Shown here in pieces: positions 1-10,684 of a stretch of DNA of 64,000 bases; position 1 is the stretch's first letter, and each line of letters begins with the position of its first letter. Origin of the DNA: Nectonema munidae (Eukaryota > Nematomorpha > Nectonematoida > Nectonematidae). The position numbers were made by a program, and so were the translations under genes. Location: contig JAUIRK010000928.1 in the NCBI GenBank assembly GCA_030549495.1, positions 695,001 to 759,000 of the forward strand, read 5' to 3'. The notes below the pieces were generated by a model, which was given only the letters and a program-made list of their open reading frames with translations, was not told the DNA's origin and searched no databases.

Positions 1-982
1 GAAAGCGTAGAAAAATTAGTTAAATAATAAAAATTCTAGCATAGTATTCATTTCATTATATTTGAGAAGAAATTATTTTTAGATTTTTTTTAAAATTTTA
101 GATTGCTATGGTGAAGTTAAGCAACAATTTTTTGAACGTCTCATTGACCATATTTTGTTGCAGTTTTTTGAAAGCTACGATGAAACTTTTAGGTGAAGCC
201 ATTTTAAATTTTTACCTCCTAACTAAGTTATCGTCGAAGTAATTTACCGACTTCCATGAATTCACTCTTTCAGTCGTTTCTCATCTTTCTATTGAAAAGT
301 TTCAATTTTTTCTTTTTTTCAAATTTCCTTTTTTTAGCTTTTTTATATCCTAAAGCAATGATTTTTACGCGTTCATAAATATTTCTTTTTGTGTATAATA
401 ATAATTTAAGCTTTGCGCCCTAACCCCGTAATCAGCTGAAGCCCAACTCTTAACTTGACATTATCTTTCGATTGCATCAAGAGTTCTTTAAACGTTATCA
501 TTTAGTCTTGCTAGGCTTATTTTAGGCGCTTGAAAACGACAAATTTTATTTTACGCGATTCTATCACAAATGAAGGATCGAATGTCGTATCACTTTTCAC
601 AATTGAGAGAAACGATGTAAGAAAATTAAGGCTTGATACTTTAATTGGAAACTCTACTAAAATATAAAAAAAAAAGAGCTTTTTTAATTTTTTTGCCATG
701 AATTATGAAAATAAAACTTTTGTTTTAAGCTTTGTTTTATTGTTTTATGAAATCAATGTAAAAATGAAAAAAAAATGAAAATAAAACACTAATTTGATAT
801 TTTAAATTCCATATATTTTTAAACAAAATGAAATACCATCAAGCGAGGCGGTGTTCACAGGGCCGTAACCAGACAGGGCGAAATGACGCAGTTGATTCGC
901 CTAAATTTTTCAGATTAATAATAATTCTGATAAAATTTAGAAAAAATTTACGCATAATTACAATTATTTTGTCAATCTAGCT
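1..982. other. AT-rich stretch, no gene seen
   Basis: I see no exon, RNA gene or repeat end that I can name. The short open frames lack splice context or recognisable motifs. If the SMOC-like gene that starts showing at 1537 extends to the left, this is intron or upstream sequence. Confidence 0.4.
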
Positions 983-1290
983 CAGAGGTTCCCAACCTTT
1001 TTTTCACGAAGTACCCCTTGAAAATTTTCAGCCTTAGGCGAACCCCTAATAATTTTTTTTCACACTAATTGATTTTAAACCTCGCTCGCTAATCATCAGT
1101 CAAAGATGTATTTCAATATACACAAAACAACTTTCAATTATTTTTTATTATCGTTTTGGGGGAAATTTTCAACCCATTTTATGTATGTAGTGGTATATAT
1201 TAGTTAAAAATTAAAAAAACTTTTCAGATACCTTTATAAAGTACCCCTTGAAAAAAGTGAAACGAACCTCCAAGGGTTCGCGAACCCCTG
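983..1290. mobile_element. hAT-type MITE, 308 bp
   Basis: The ends are imperfect inverted repeats: the left begins CAGAGGTTCCCAACC and the right, read inward, begins CAGGGGTTCGCGAACC. Eight-base flanks atctagct (975-982) and atctatat (1291-1298) match at 6 of 8 positions, as expected for an aged hAT target duplication. There is no coding capacity. The inner phrase GTACCCCTTGAAAA occurs near both ends, so the terminal similarity reaches beyond the TIR. Confidence 0.8.
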
Positions 1291-1536
1291 ATCTATATGA
1301 ATCTTAGAACATATGAATCTCTTCTACAGATGATCAATTTTAATATGATGACAACATTACATATACAGATTTGGGCACCCTGATCATATTCTTTTTCAAT
1401 TCAGGCCCTCTTAAATTTTTTCTGCTTACGGACTTGGGTGGAGATCAAAAGCTTTGAGCACCACACTGATAATAAAATGCAGACGCAAATTATATCATTA
1501 TTTATATAATAAATGACTTTACCCTTTTAATTTCAG

Positions 1537-1624
1537 TTCTAAAGTCGCTGATAAAACTTCAAATGAAAAGATTGAAAGAGCTACTGTTTGGGAGCACAAA
1601 ATTTTAGATTCAAATAAAAGTGGG
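1537..1624 (+). CDS. SMOC-like protein, exon with first EF hand
   Basis: This internal exon follows a pyrimidine-rich acceptor ending in ttcag and precedes a GTAAAC donor. Its first base completes a split codon; 29 codons follow and it ends in phase 0. The end of the peptide, ATVWEHKILDSNKSG, carries the start of an EF-hand loop (D-S-N-K-S-G) that continues in the exon at 4800. In SMOC and other SPARC-family proteins the extracellular calcium-binding (EC) domain has the same pattern of W, F/H, LD and the DxNxSG loop. SMOC proteins are secreted matrix modulators of BMP/growth-factor signalling. Earlier domains (FOLN/Kazal, thyroglobulin) would lie left of the window or were not seen. The joining phase and motif continuity make the exon assignment strong; choosing SMOC over SPARC or testican is an inference. 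Confidence 0.75.
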
Positions 1625-4600
1625 GTAAACATTTTTTATTTCCTTTTCAACGCGACTTTTATTTGTTGTTTACTGCCTTCAAGAAGCTTTTTGATAAGCT
1701 AACTAAAACAAAAAAATTTATTTGCGAATGTAAAAGTTGTTATATATCTTTATTAAAGATAACAGCTCTTTAAGAGGATGTGAGAGAAGCCAAAACACAA
1801 AAAAGTGATATTTTTCATACTAGACGTCTTCACTCTCGGGTTCGAAACCGCGTCGTCCTAGTTTTTCAGTTCGGTAGGGTCTTCTTTTGCAAGGTTCCGA
1901 TTCGGCCTAGTCTTAATCAATGTTTGTCCAGTTTAATTCCTAAAAAAAATAAAGATCTTGAGTGATCTTGATAAAAAATAATATGCAAGTAGATTTAAAA
2001 TTAGTTGAAGCGTTCCAGGAATTATAAAATGACTTTATCTTCTTCTTCTTCTTCTTCTTCTTCATCATCTTATCCCCTAAATGAGGGTCGATGGCTTGAT
2101 CCTGTTTCTCCATAGGTTCCTGTCCTTCGCATTGCTTTCTTTCAACCTAAAAATGACTTTACCTAATCAAGCATATTTATCCAAACAAACCCTCCTTCAG
2201 GACACTTTTTTCTCAAATAGACGCTCTTGAAGGTAAAATAGAATTTTTATATTTAAAATAAGTTTATCTTATTCGAATCAAATTCTAGTTGAAGTTATAC
2301 AAATTTACATGAGATTAAATAACGAATTATAAATATTTCTAACTGTAGCTAACCGCAACTGGCAAACTTACTAAGTAAGATATAGCATTTTTGAATTATT
2401 ATAAATTCAATCTCAATTTGATCAAAGATACTAGAAACTAACTATATCCAGATGTGTGTCAATTTCAAGTTTGAGTTTAAATTCGCTATATGTACAATTT
2501 TTTTGTAGGAATACATCATTGATGATAATGATATGTGCACATATAATCGATATACTTTATAAGGTACTTAAAGAGGCGGTATTCATTTGAAAGTTTACTT
2601 TGCGTATTGTAGTTCCTCTAAAACGAATGCCTAGACCAACTCCATTTTTCGATGTTATGTAAGATATTCAAAGAAATTTTATTATTTTTTCAATTTATCT
2701 TAAAAACGCGCTAAAACTCGTTAAAACTGATCCTAGTGGTTCATTTCGCTAAGGTATTTAATTTCTGTGGTACGGTTCGATGTGGTTGATTGATATTATA
2801 GTCTACTTCAATCGGATTAAAACTACAAACAGCTTAACCAGACCTAATATGAGGAACGTACACAACTCTGACAAGACTTTCAACAGGTCCTACTCATACG
2901 AAGACAAAAAAACATGGCCTGAAAATAGTAGTGAATAAAAAAGTTAAAAAATACAAATAATAATTGCATATAATAATTGCAGTCTTAGATTGTACATTTC
3001 AAAGACAGCTTTAATTTTAAAAAATATGGAGTATAGAGAATACAAAATAAAAAAGTGTATAAGCAAAACAGAGTATAGTGGGGGAGGGCTTTTAGTATAA
3101 AAAAGAAGCATATGCGTGTTTTTGTTCATTATTAGCAATTGTAATAAATATGCCTCCATTGAAGCACATAGTAAGAAAATGGAATTTTTTTAATTATTAC
3201 CTGTAGTAGGATTTGTGTTACGACTTTTTTATACCTATATGTATCTGCCTCTTAATGCACCGTTTTCAAAAGTTTAATTTGAGGTATATTTTAGGATGTC
3301 TCCCAAACCAATAATTATTAATTTGACGTTATCATATGAGATGAAAGTGAAATGTTTTAATTTTTTTTACATTTCTAATGTAATAATAGCTCGAAAGTAT
3401 AGACTTTATTTAGAAAAATTGTAAATTATCTTCTCCTTTACTGCTCTCTGATTTTGTTTTACAAATTCTCAGATTTCATGATTTCCATTTCCAAAAATTT
3501 TATAGAGAGACGCCACTTTTTCGTAAACTCCAAATCTAATATACAAAGATATTTGTGACTGGGTGACAAATTTTAAAAAGTAAAGCAAATTAAGTTGATT
3601 GATTTATGATACACAAAATCAACTGTTTCACAAAAAACAAAATGCCATAACTTTTATCCGTTGTAAGCCATCTTTTCATGAGCATATTGCTACGCACAAT
3701 AATCAGTTAACAAAAACACGCTAAATTACCATCACTAATGACAGCCTTTCAATCTTAACTGTTTGTTGAACATTTTAAATATAGATTTAAATTTTTGACT
3801 CCTCCATTGTGGAACATAGATTCTTTCATTATTGATGATATCACCAAAGAGTCCAAAATAAATTGAAGAAAACTTCTGTTTTGGTTGTATTTTTTCACTT
3901 TTCTGCATCTTTACTGTTATATCTGCTTTTATATTGTTGCTTTTCAATGACTCTTTTTTTAATATGACCAGTAGCGTGAATAAACTACTGTAATTAAGTT
4001 GCGTAAATAATCATTTTAAAGAGGCAATCAAATTTTACTAGAATAGACAGTCGTTTTACAACTTTTTATAAAAAAAATTTTTATATCTTTATATTTTTCA
4101 ATTTTTTATCAACTTTTCAACGACAATAAGAATTATTTCATTACAGAAAAATGTAAAAAATAAATTCATGAAAAAGAAAAATACCGTTTTACAGAAGTAA
4201 AAAACTAGGAAAGTTAAAATCAAATTATAAATTCTTCAAAAATTATTTTATTTAAAAAAAATAACAAAGTTCAAGATGTCTTTATGACATATATTTTCAA
4301 ATTTTTATGTTTTCTATTAATTTTTTTTAATTGTAAACGCGGAGAAAACACCAGAGTTTTGGGACAATTTAAAATAATATACGGAAGGAGAATACTAAAT
4401 TAGTGACATGTATTTGCTTGATTTTTTAAGTCATTATATCCCTGAAAAAAAATTATAGACACACTCAAATTAGCAGGAATATTTTTATTTATACCTACAC
4501 ATAGAAACATCGAGTAGCTTTGAGCAAAGGTAATGATTAACGTTTTGTCTGTGATCAGCCTCCAACACTCTATCAATAATTTTAATAGTTAATTAAGGGA

Positions 4601-4799
4601 GTATTTGATGATGAATGACAGTTTTAATTGTTATCACTTCTGAATAAGCTCCTTCCAAAAGGCAGACAAGACTAGAAAGTTGGATCATTCGACCAAATTT
4701 ACCGTAATTAATTAAGTGAGTCCATTGATAGCGGTAACAGCCTTTAATAGTAATATTCAATGTTGTTGATGCCTATCCCACTTTTGCATTGTCTTCTAG
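1625..4799 (+). other. Intron of SMOC-like gene
   Basis: This intron of about 3.2 kb joins the two EF-hand exons in phase 0. It holds a short TTC microsatellite at 2039-2063 and otherwise AT-rich DNA with no recognised exon. A B-box-like GGTTCGAAACC at about 1838-1848 has no convincing A box. Confidence 0.6.
2039..2063. repeat. (TTC)n microsatellite
   Basis: About eight TTC units followed by degenerate TCA units, inside the SMOC-like intron. Confidence 0.85.
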
Positions 4800-4950
4800 T
4801 ATATTGAGAAGAAAGAATGGCGATCATTCTTGAAGTACTTTCCCAAGCGAGCTGAGGACCGAAAGTGTGTGAGAAACTTCTTCAAGTTTTGCGACCAAGA
4901 TGCGAATAAAAAGTTATCCCTGAATGAATGGAAAAACTGTTTCTTATCTG
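4800..4950 (+). CDS. SMOC-like protein, exon with paired EF hands
   Basis: The acceptor is ttgtcttctag and the donor GTAAATCC. Translation starts in phase 0 (YIEKKEWRSF...) and ends one base into a codon. Joined to the exon ending at 1624 it completes a canonical EF-hand loop, D-S-N-K-S-G-Y-I-E-K-K-E, with acidic residues at positions 1 and 12. A second loop follows about 35 residues on (D-Q-D-A-N-K-K-L-S-L-N-E). Between them lie the conserved cysteine of KCVRNFFKFCD and a second in NCF, positions that form disulphides in the SPARC-family EC domain. This matches the SMOC C-terminal arrangement (...KKC..F..YCD.N.D..IS..E...CL). Any further exon should begin by completing a G-starting codon; I could not find it. 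Confidence 0.8.
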
Positions 4951-5875
4951 GTAAATCCTTTTTTTCTCATTTCCTCTTGATTCCTCTTCCCCTACCGGAG
5001 TTTTGTATTTTTTTCACAGTGCAGATGAAATTGGGCTGAGTCTTCATGAAAAAAGTAGCGAAATATTTTAATAGGCAGAAAACGTTTATTCGTCGAAAAA
5101 TAGAAGGAGACCCGTTTAAAGATAAATTTTGGACCACGATGTCCATCAACACATCATCGTACCGTTTGGCCAATTAAGTGCGAGGAAGGAAAAACAGTAC
5201 AAGTAGGTTTATCAATCACAACATGACTGGGGTGGATGAAGGAAAGGGTGAAGATGAAAAGTGTTATTACGCGAACACCTGCGCCTAACATGGTAGTGTG
5301 TGAAATCTTTTTTATCCAGTGTTTTAATAAGCTATTTTTTCCATTCTTCAAATTGCCTGAATTATGATACAATACTTTGACGTACTTGTTCCAAAATCGT
5401 AATAGAAGTAAAAAGTAATGAATGGAAGATGTTTATGCACTGTGCAGAGTGATTTAATTTGGGGGCATCACACTGCGGGTCATATCGCTAATTAGGAGCG
5501 TGGTTGACATCGGCTACGTTATATTTCTAAATTATGGTACTATGGCTATGATAGCTTTTTTTATATACGATACGAAATTGCGTACGAAAAAACTAATTTA
5601 GAATAAATACCGAATTTCTGTACAATTCCGATCTTGAAACATTTTTTACGAACCTTTGAATTGTAAATAAATTTATCAAGTTGAAGCTTGTCACTTGGGT
5701 GATAACATATTTGAGTAAATAAGGATATATGATTCATATATTTCTTAAGTTTCCATAACTTAACACCACTCTACTAAAACATACATGTAGTAGAATTATC
5801 CATAAAGAATATTATATGTACTAAATATCAGGGATAATCAATTTGTACAAAAAATACAATAGCACATTTGCTCTT

Positions 5876-6170
5876 GGACAAGGTATCGAACGAAGTCTTA
5901 AGAAGGATGACTGATCTTGAAAGACATTTAGAAGATACAAAACTTGACAAAAAGAATTAGAAATGAAAATTTTAATGAAAAAGTGAAAAGAAATAGACCA
6001 AAAACGTGGCAAGATGTAGTTAAAGAAGATATGAAGTAAAAGCTCAAGATTGAAGAAGTTAAGATGAGGGAAGGATGGAGAAATCGCTGCAAACTTCTGA
6101 TCGACTTTGGCTAGCCAGGATAAAGACCAGGCCTTTTTTCGGGCAAACGGAAGAGGATGATGATAAAACA
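5876..6170 (+). mobile_element. RTE-like LINE, 3' end fragment
   Basis: In one frame the DNA encodes KRNRPKTWQDVVKEDMK, a stop, then KLKIEEVKMREGWRN, followed by a broken frame. This is the C-terminal end typical of RTE-like LINE ORFs (RGRPKKTW..VV..D....G......A.DR..WR). It ends in an AT-rich tail with GAT repeats. It resembles the 3' end of the RTE-like LINE at 15647-15925 but is a separate, decayed copy. A long minus-strand open frame over it is a shadow. Confidence 0.65.
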
Positions 6171-6179
6171 TATTATATA

Positions 6180-8882
6180 ATAATAATAGATATCTCCCTC
6201 TCCACCACGCTCAGAAAGAATATAAAACATATTTAAAAGGCGATTGATTTAGTTGGTTTGTCATGTAACTCTTTGAGTTGTGTCACTCCCTAAAATTTCA
6301 TTATTTTTTGTCACTCTTTTGCCCTTTTAATTATCATCTACTTCAATGCCATCATACTTTATTTAGATAAAATGTACAGGTTAAAGAGACGAATATTCTC
6401 TGTAATTATTGCAAAACCTCTATAGGAATGACCAACCAATCCTAAAGGCAAATTGTCATCTTTCATGCACTATACTTAAATTTTCTATTTCTGTCACAGG
6501 CGTCAACATTAGAGCACGAGAAATTATTCAAACGAAAAATCCGATAACCAACTTCTTCAAGGCCTCATAATAAACGAAAACTCTTTCTCCGTTACTTTAA
6601 GTCACGAAGCGAGAAAACATGCTCACTCAGTATTCTCAATAGTCAGCGCCTGCTTGATCCCTTTTCACGCTGCTATCCCTGAATATAATATTTTTAACAT
6701 ATGTTATTTTATGACGGCGTTTATGAAAGTAATTAAAAACAATTTTTTGTATTATATACTTGGTGTACATTTAAACTGGTATGGTTCTTCCTTTTCTTTT
6801 AAATACCTTAACTTTTAACATTCGAACACGATGATACGAATAAAATATTCATTTTAATTTTATTTCATATCTTCTTATAATTTTTAGCAAATATGCATTA
6901 ATGTAAGTACTTTTCGCCAAAAAATATTCATTTTTTTTTAAAGTTATTATCAAAAGCTTATGAAATAGTTTATTAAGGCCATATGGCGTGTGCCAAATAG
7001 TTAGATATGCTGAATTTTATATGGAAATTAAAAGATTTAAGTAAAAAAATCAAAGTTTTAAAGTATAACTTTAGTCATTCACCAAGAAAACGAGTAAATT
7101 TAATATCAGAAACAATGCACATAATTTAAAAAAAAAATAGAAAACTGCCAAATGATAAAGTTAAGTATTCTCTCTCTGAGTGTTTAATAGATTAGAAAAG
7201 TAAAGAAGATGCTGATGAATTATAGAAGTTATAGAAAAGAATTCGGCCTTAAGGCAATATTAATATCAATATATTTAGAGGCTGAATTGACCTGCTTCCA
7301 AAGAAATTGCTGTATACAAAAGTTGTATACAAAAGTTAAGAATACGTAAAATAAAAATTTTGAGAGTTTTGCTTGTAAAAGAGGTGTCAAGCTTTAGTGC
7401 TAAAATGCATACCTGTTACTTTTTAGAGTCTCAAAGCGAAATTAACTTGCCAGTTCTTATTGTTTACAAACTGTATAAATTTTAAAAATAATCGGTACTA
7501 GAAAGGAATGTCATATCTAGCAACTTACTTCCTCAGTTTTGCCCTTTATGATTTTTTATTGAAAAGCTGCATTAGAGTTTAGTCTCATTTTTCCTTCATG
7601 TTTTACAGTAAGCAAGCCTTCTCCAAAATTTGATCTTATCAGCCATCCTTTTGAATTTGCATCCATTTCTTATTTATAAAAGAAGCTTCATTTTAAGCTA
7701 CTTTTGTTGTATTTTTAGAATTGTAATTGATCATTAGCTTTGAACGGATAAACTTTAGCTTTCTAATAAGGTAATTTGCATTGTAATATAATATACTTTA
7801 ATTTGTAAGATTATTGATATAAACCGATAGAGAAAAAGGCCTTTTGACTGAAATTTCTATCTTAAATCAGGTATAAGAGCCTAAATCAGCATGCATGATC
7901 CCGCCAAAACTGAGATAGTTCACATGCATGTACGAAGTCTAAAGTTTGATTAAAAAAAAGAATTACGCTTCTGAAAGATATTTAAATTATATCAAATATT
8001 ATACAATTAGATTAGCACCATCTAACAAATTTTTTTCTTTCTTTCTCTCTGTTAATACATATATTTTATAAATGTTCAATCTACATACAACAAAAAATAC
8101 GTCTTATTGATCCTAAACTTTGCTTTTATTTTTATAATATCGATTTTGTAAAAAATGTAACTGCCTACAAGATTTTTTTCGCTAACCAGATATCTTTTGT
8201 TTTTTAAAAAAAATGTGCATATTTTTAAACACGCATCTGTTCTTTGTGATTTTATAAGGGTATATCATTTTTGTATATTTTTGTTAAAAGTGATGTACAT
8301 CCGTTTATCAGATATCTGTTTATGAAAAATGTTGTTTAAATTTATATTTAATGAAGTTCCAGGGATGCTGAAGATAAATCCCCCATTGATGAATGGTCTG
8401 GCCGAGAAAAAAACAAAGTAAGAATACAAGAAAAAAACAAAAAAAAATTCGCATTTTTTTAACACAGATTGCACAAAATGACTTTCTGATGAAAGTAAAG
8501 CTATCAAGGAAAGATCAATATAGAATGAAGAGCTAAAGAGAAAGGTAGATTTGCTAAATGGGGCAAATTTTCAAAAAGATGTAGTGTGAAAAAATATTTT
8601 CATAATCAAATTGAGCGTGTTCGATCTACTGTGTATGGATAAGCTTATTTTAAAATAAAATATTTTGACGTTAGTCACCTGTGAAAGCGAATTTACTCAC
8701 AGGGGAAGTATTTTGAGTGAATTTTTCACCGAAAGCTGCTTCATTAAATGACAATATTAAGCAAAAAAAGGTAGAATTGAAATGTATTTTGAAGATTATA
8801 TATTTTCCATTGATTGACTGGTTTGATTGATATTCATAAAAAATAAATGACACCATCAGATTCACAATCAATTGTTGTAGTG
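6180..8882. other. AT-rich stretch, no gene seen
   Basis: I find no splice-flanked coding segment, RNA gene or repeat terminus that I can support in these 2.7 kb. Confidence 0.4.
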
Positions 8883-9288
8883 CAGTGGTTTTCACACAGT
8901 TTTTACTCCCAGGACCCTTCTATCATTTATAAAAATTAATTCCTCTCACCCCCTAAGCTTCTCCCTTTCAAAGATTATTATCAGCCTCAGAATTTGCATT
9001 TGGAAATTCTATCAGAGTTTACATTCAAAATAAATCTTCAAATTTCTTCCTTATCAGTGCTCTGTCAAGACCACTGGAGACAACGTACATGTAATATTTT
9101 ATAGTGAAATTATGCACATTTAAAAACAAAGTAAAATACTACTTGATTTTTCTACTTAAATATTGATAGTTTTATCTCTTTTGATCTCCTGAGTTCGAAT
9201 CTGACGGTTTGTAGTTTCAAATTTTTCTGTCCCCCAGGAAGTGTCAAATCCCCACAAGGGGGAATTTCTTTCGGGTTGAGAACCAGTG
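8883..9288. mobile_element. hAT-like nonautonomous element (family shared with 61.5 kb)
   Basis: The left end reads CAGTGGTTTTCACACAG and the right end finishes GGTTGAGAACCAGTG, giving imperfect inverted termini of the CAGTGGTTCTCAACC type common in hAT elements. No clear 8-bp duplication remains. About 130 bp near the right end (TTTTATCTCTTTTGATCTCC, then GACGGTTTGTAG) recurs in inverted orientation at 61545-61690, so this is a dispersed family. Confidence 0.6.
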
Positions 9289-9548
9289 ATTAAGGGGTTC
9301 AAGCGGGAATTTTGTAAAAATGTTTAATATTTTAAGAGGATTCTTTTAATCTTTCAATTGGAAAATCTGAAAATTAAGCTTGAATATCGAATATTTTACC
9401 TTAAATTTCGCAAATATTCTTTACTTTTAAAATATTATTATTGATCAAAAAGACACAAAATATAGCAACTCAAAAATTTGTATATTCATGAATAATTTTC
9501 TATATTCTCTTGAATATCTAATCGAAGATTATATATATTTTATAATAT

Positions 9549-10547
9549 CCAAGGAAAAGAATTGTATATAGTGTTTGTCGATCTTGAGAAGGCTTTTGAT
9601 TCAGTTCCTAGGAATGTTATACGTTGGGCATTAAGAAAGGATGGTATACCTGATTTTGAAATGAACGCAGTAATAGAAATGTATGGAGATTCAAGAACAG
9701 CAGTGCGTATCGAAGGTAGCTTTCAGAGTGGTTTAAAATAAATGTTGGTGTTCATCAAGGGTCTGTAATAAGTCATTTGTTGTTTATCATAGTGATAGAC
9801 GCTCTGAGCTCGAAAATCCCGAAAAATAATCGTGAATTTTTGTATGCTGATGATTTGGTAGTTGTGGGTGATAGTTTGGATGAGTTAAATGTTAAGTATA
9901 CCGAATGGAAAAGAGCACTTGAAAGCAAAAGATTAAAAATAAATGTTGCAAAGACCAAAGTGATGATCGTGAGTAATAAAAATAATGGTGTCAGGGAAGT
10001 GAGTAGTGTCGACCCCTGTTCATTATGTGAACTTAGGGTAATGAGAAACGCCATTTTATGTACGACTTGTAATAAGTGGGTTCACAAAAGATGTTACTCT
10101 ATAAAGGGCTCTCTTTCTGCAGTGAGTGGCTTTCTTTGTAGAAAGTGCAAAAATGGAGACAGCGTAAGTACTCTTGTTGAGAAAGTCAAATTAGGAGATG
10201 ATACGTTCGATGTTGTTGATGATTTATGTTATTTGGGCGATATGATCAATTGCAACAGTGATGTTTCTAGTAGCGTAAGAGCGCGAATACGCCTGGGTTG
10301 GAAAAAGTCCAAGGAATTATCCGGCTTACTGTGTGGAAATTTTTTATCTGACGAACTAAAAGCAAGACTGTATAAAGTTTGCGTTAGAAGTACGATTTGT
10401 TACGGTTCTAAATGCTGGGTTATGAAGAAGGCTGACACGAGAAGGCTACAAACAACTGAGATGAGAATGATTAGGATGATGTGCGGAAAGACGCTGAAAG
10501 ATAGGATTGCCAACGATGTGTTGAGAAGAAAATTGGAATTGAGGATA
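9549..10547 (+). mobile_element. RTE-like LINE with zinc finger in RT, 5' segment
   Basis: This is a 5'-truncated LINE reverse transcriptase. RT core motifs in order are FVDLEKAFDSVPR (motif A) in the first frame, V-HQGSVIS, and FLYADDLVVVGDS (catalytic YADD) in the open frame 9777-10556. After the palm comes an inserted cysteine-rich segment, C-x2-C-x10-C-x2-C-x4-H-x2-C...C-x2-C (CSLCELRV to FLCRKC), a PHD/zf-like layout. Then come the thumb motifs YLGDMINCNSDVSSSVRARI, YGSKCW and MRMIRMMCGKTLKDRI. One stop plus frameshift lies near 9740. The LINE is cut at 10547 by the I-group LINE insertion and resumes at 15647. Confidence 0.85.
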
Positions 10548-10568
10548 GGTAGGTAGGTAGGTAGGTAG
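10548..10568 (-). repeat. (TACC)n tail of LINE copy 1
   Basis: Five GGTA units on the + strand read as a TACC tail of the minus-strand LINE. The tail touches the target duplication and so is the 3' terminus added by target-primed reverse transcription. The same unit ends LINE copy 2 at 47113-47134. Confidence 0.9.
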
Positions 10569-10575
10569 ATTTCAA

Positions 10576-10603
10576 AGCACTTTCCAGCGTGAGCTGATAT
10601 GCT
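10576..10603 (-). ncRNA. 3' UTR hairpin of LINE copy 1 (RNA element)
   Basis: On the minus strand a 28-base element folds with an outer AGCA/TGCT stem and an inner CAGC/GCTG stem around a TCAC loop, 7 bases before the TACC tail. Copy 2 has the same layout with inner pairing CAAC/GTTG. A role as RT recognition signal is known for some LINEs and is only inferred here. Confidence 0.55.
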
Positions 10604-10684
10604 CGCGTAAGCTTGAGAGTTGGTTAAGGAAGATGCAGATGTTGGTAGAGATAGGTTGTCCTAAAAGTAGAAGAGAAAAGCAGA

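Noticed and set aside
1780-1965. B-box-like GGTTCGAAACC and a 61-codon frame, considered as a tRNA or SINE
   Set aside because: No cloverleaf forms, no convincing A box lies at the right distance, and no second copy was seen.
5821-6171. 116-codon minus-strand open frame
   Set aside because: The plus strand here encodes the C-terminus of an RTE-like LINE; the minus frame is its shadow.
10544-10568. (GGTA)n considered as an independent microsatellite or a site-specific target
   Set aside because: It abuts the target duplication and the same unit ends copy 2, so it is the LINE tail.
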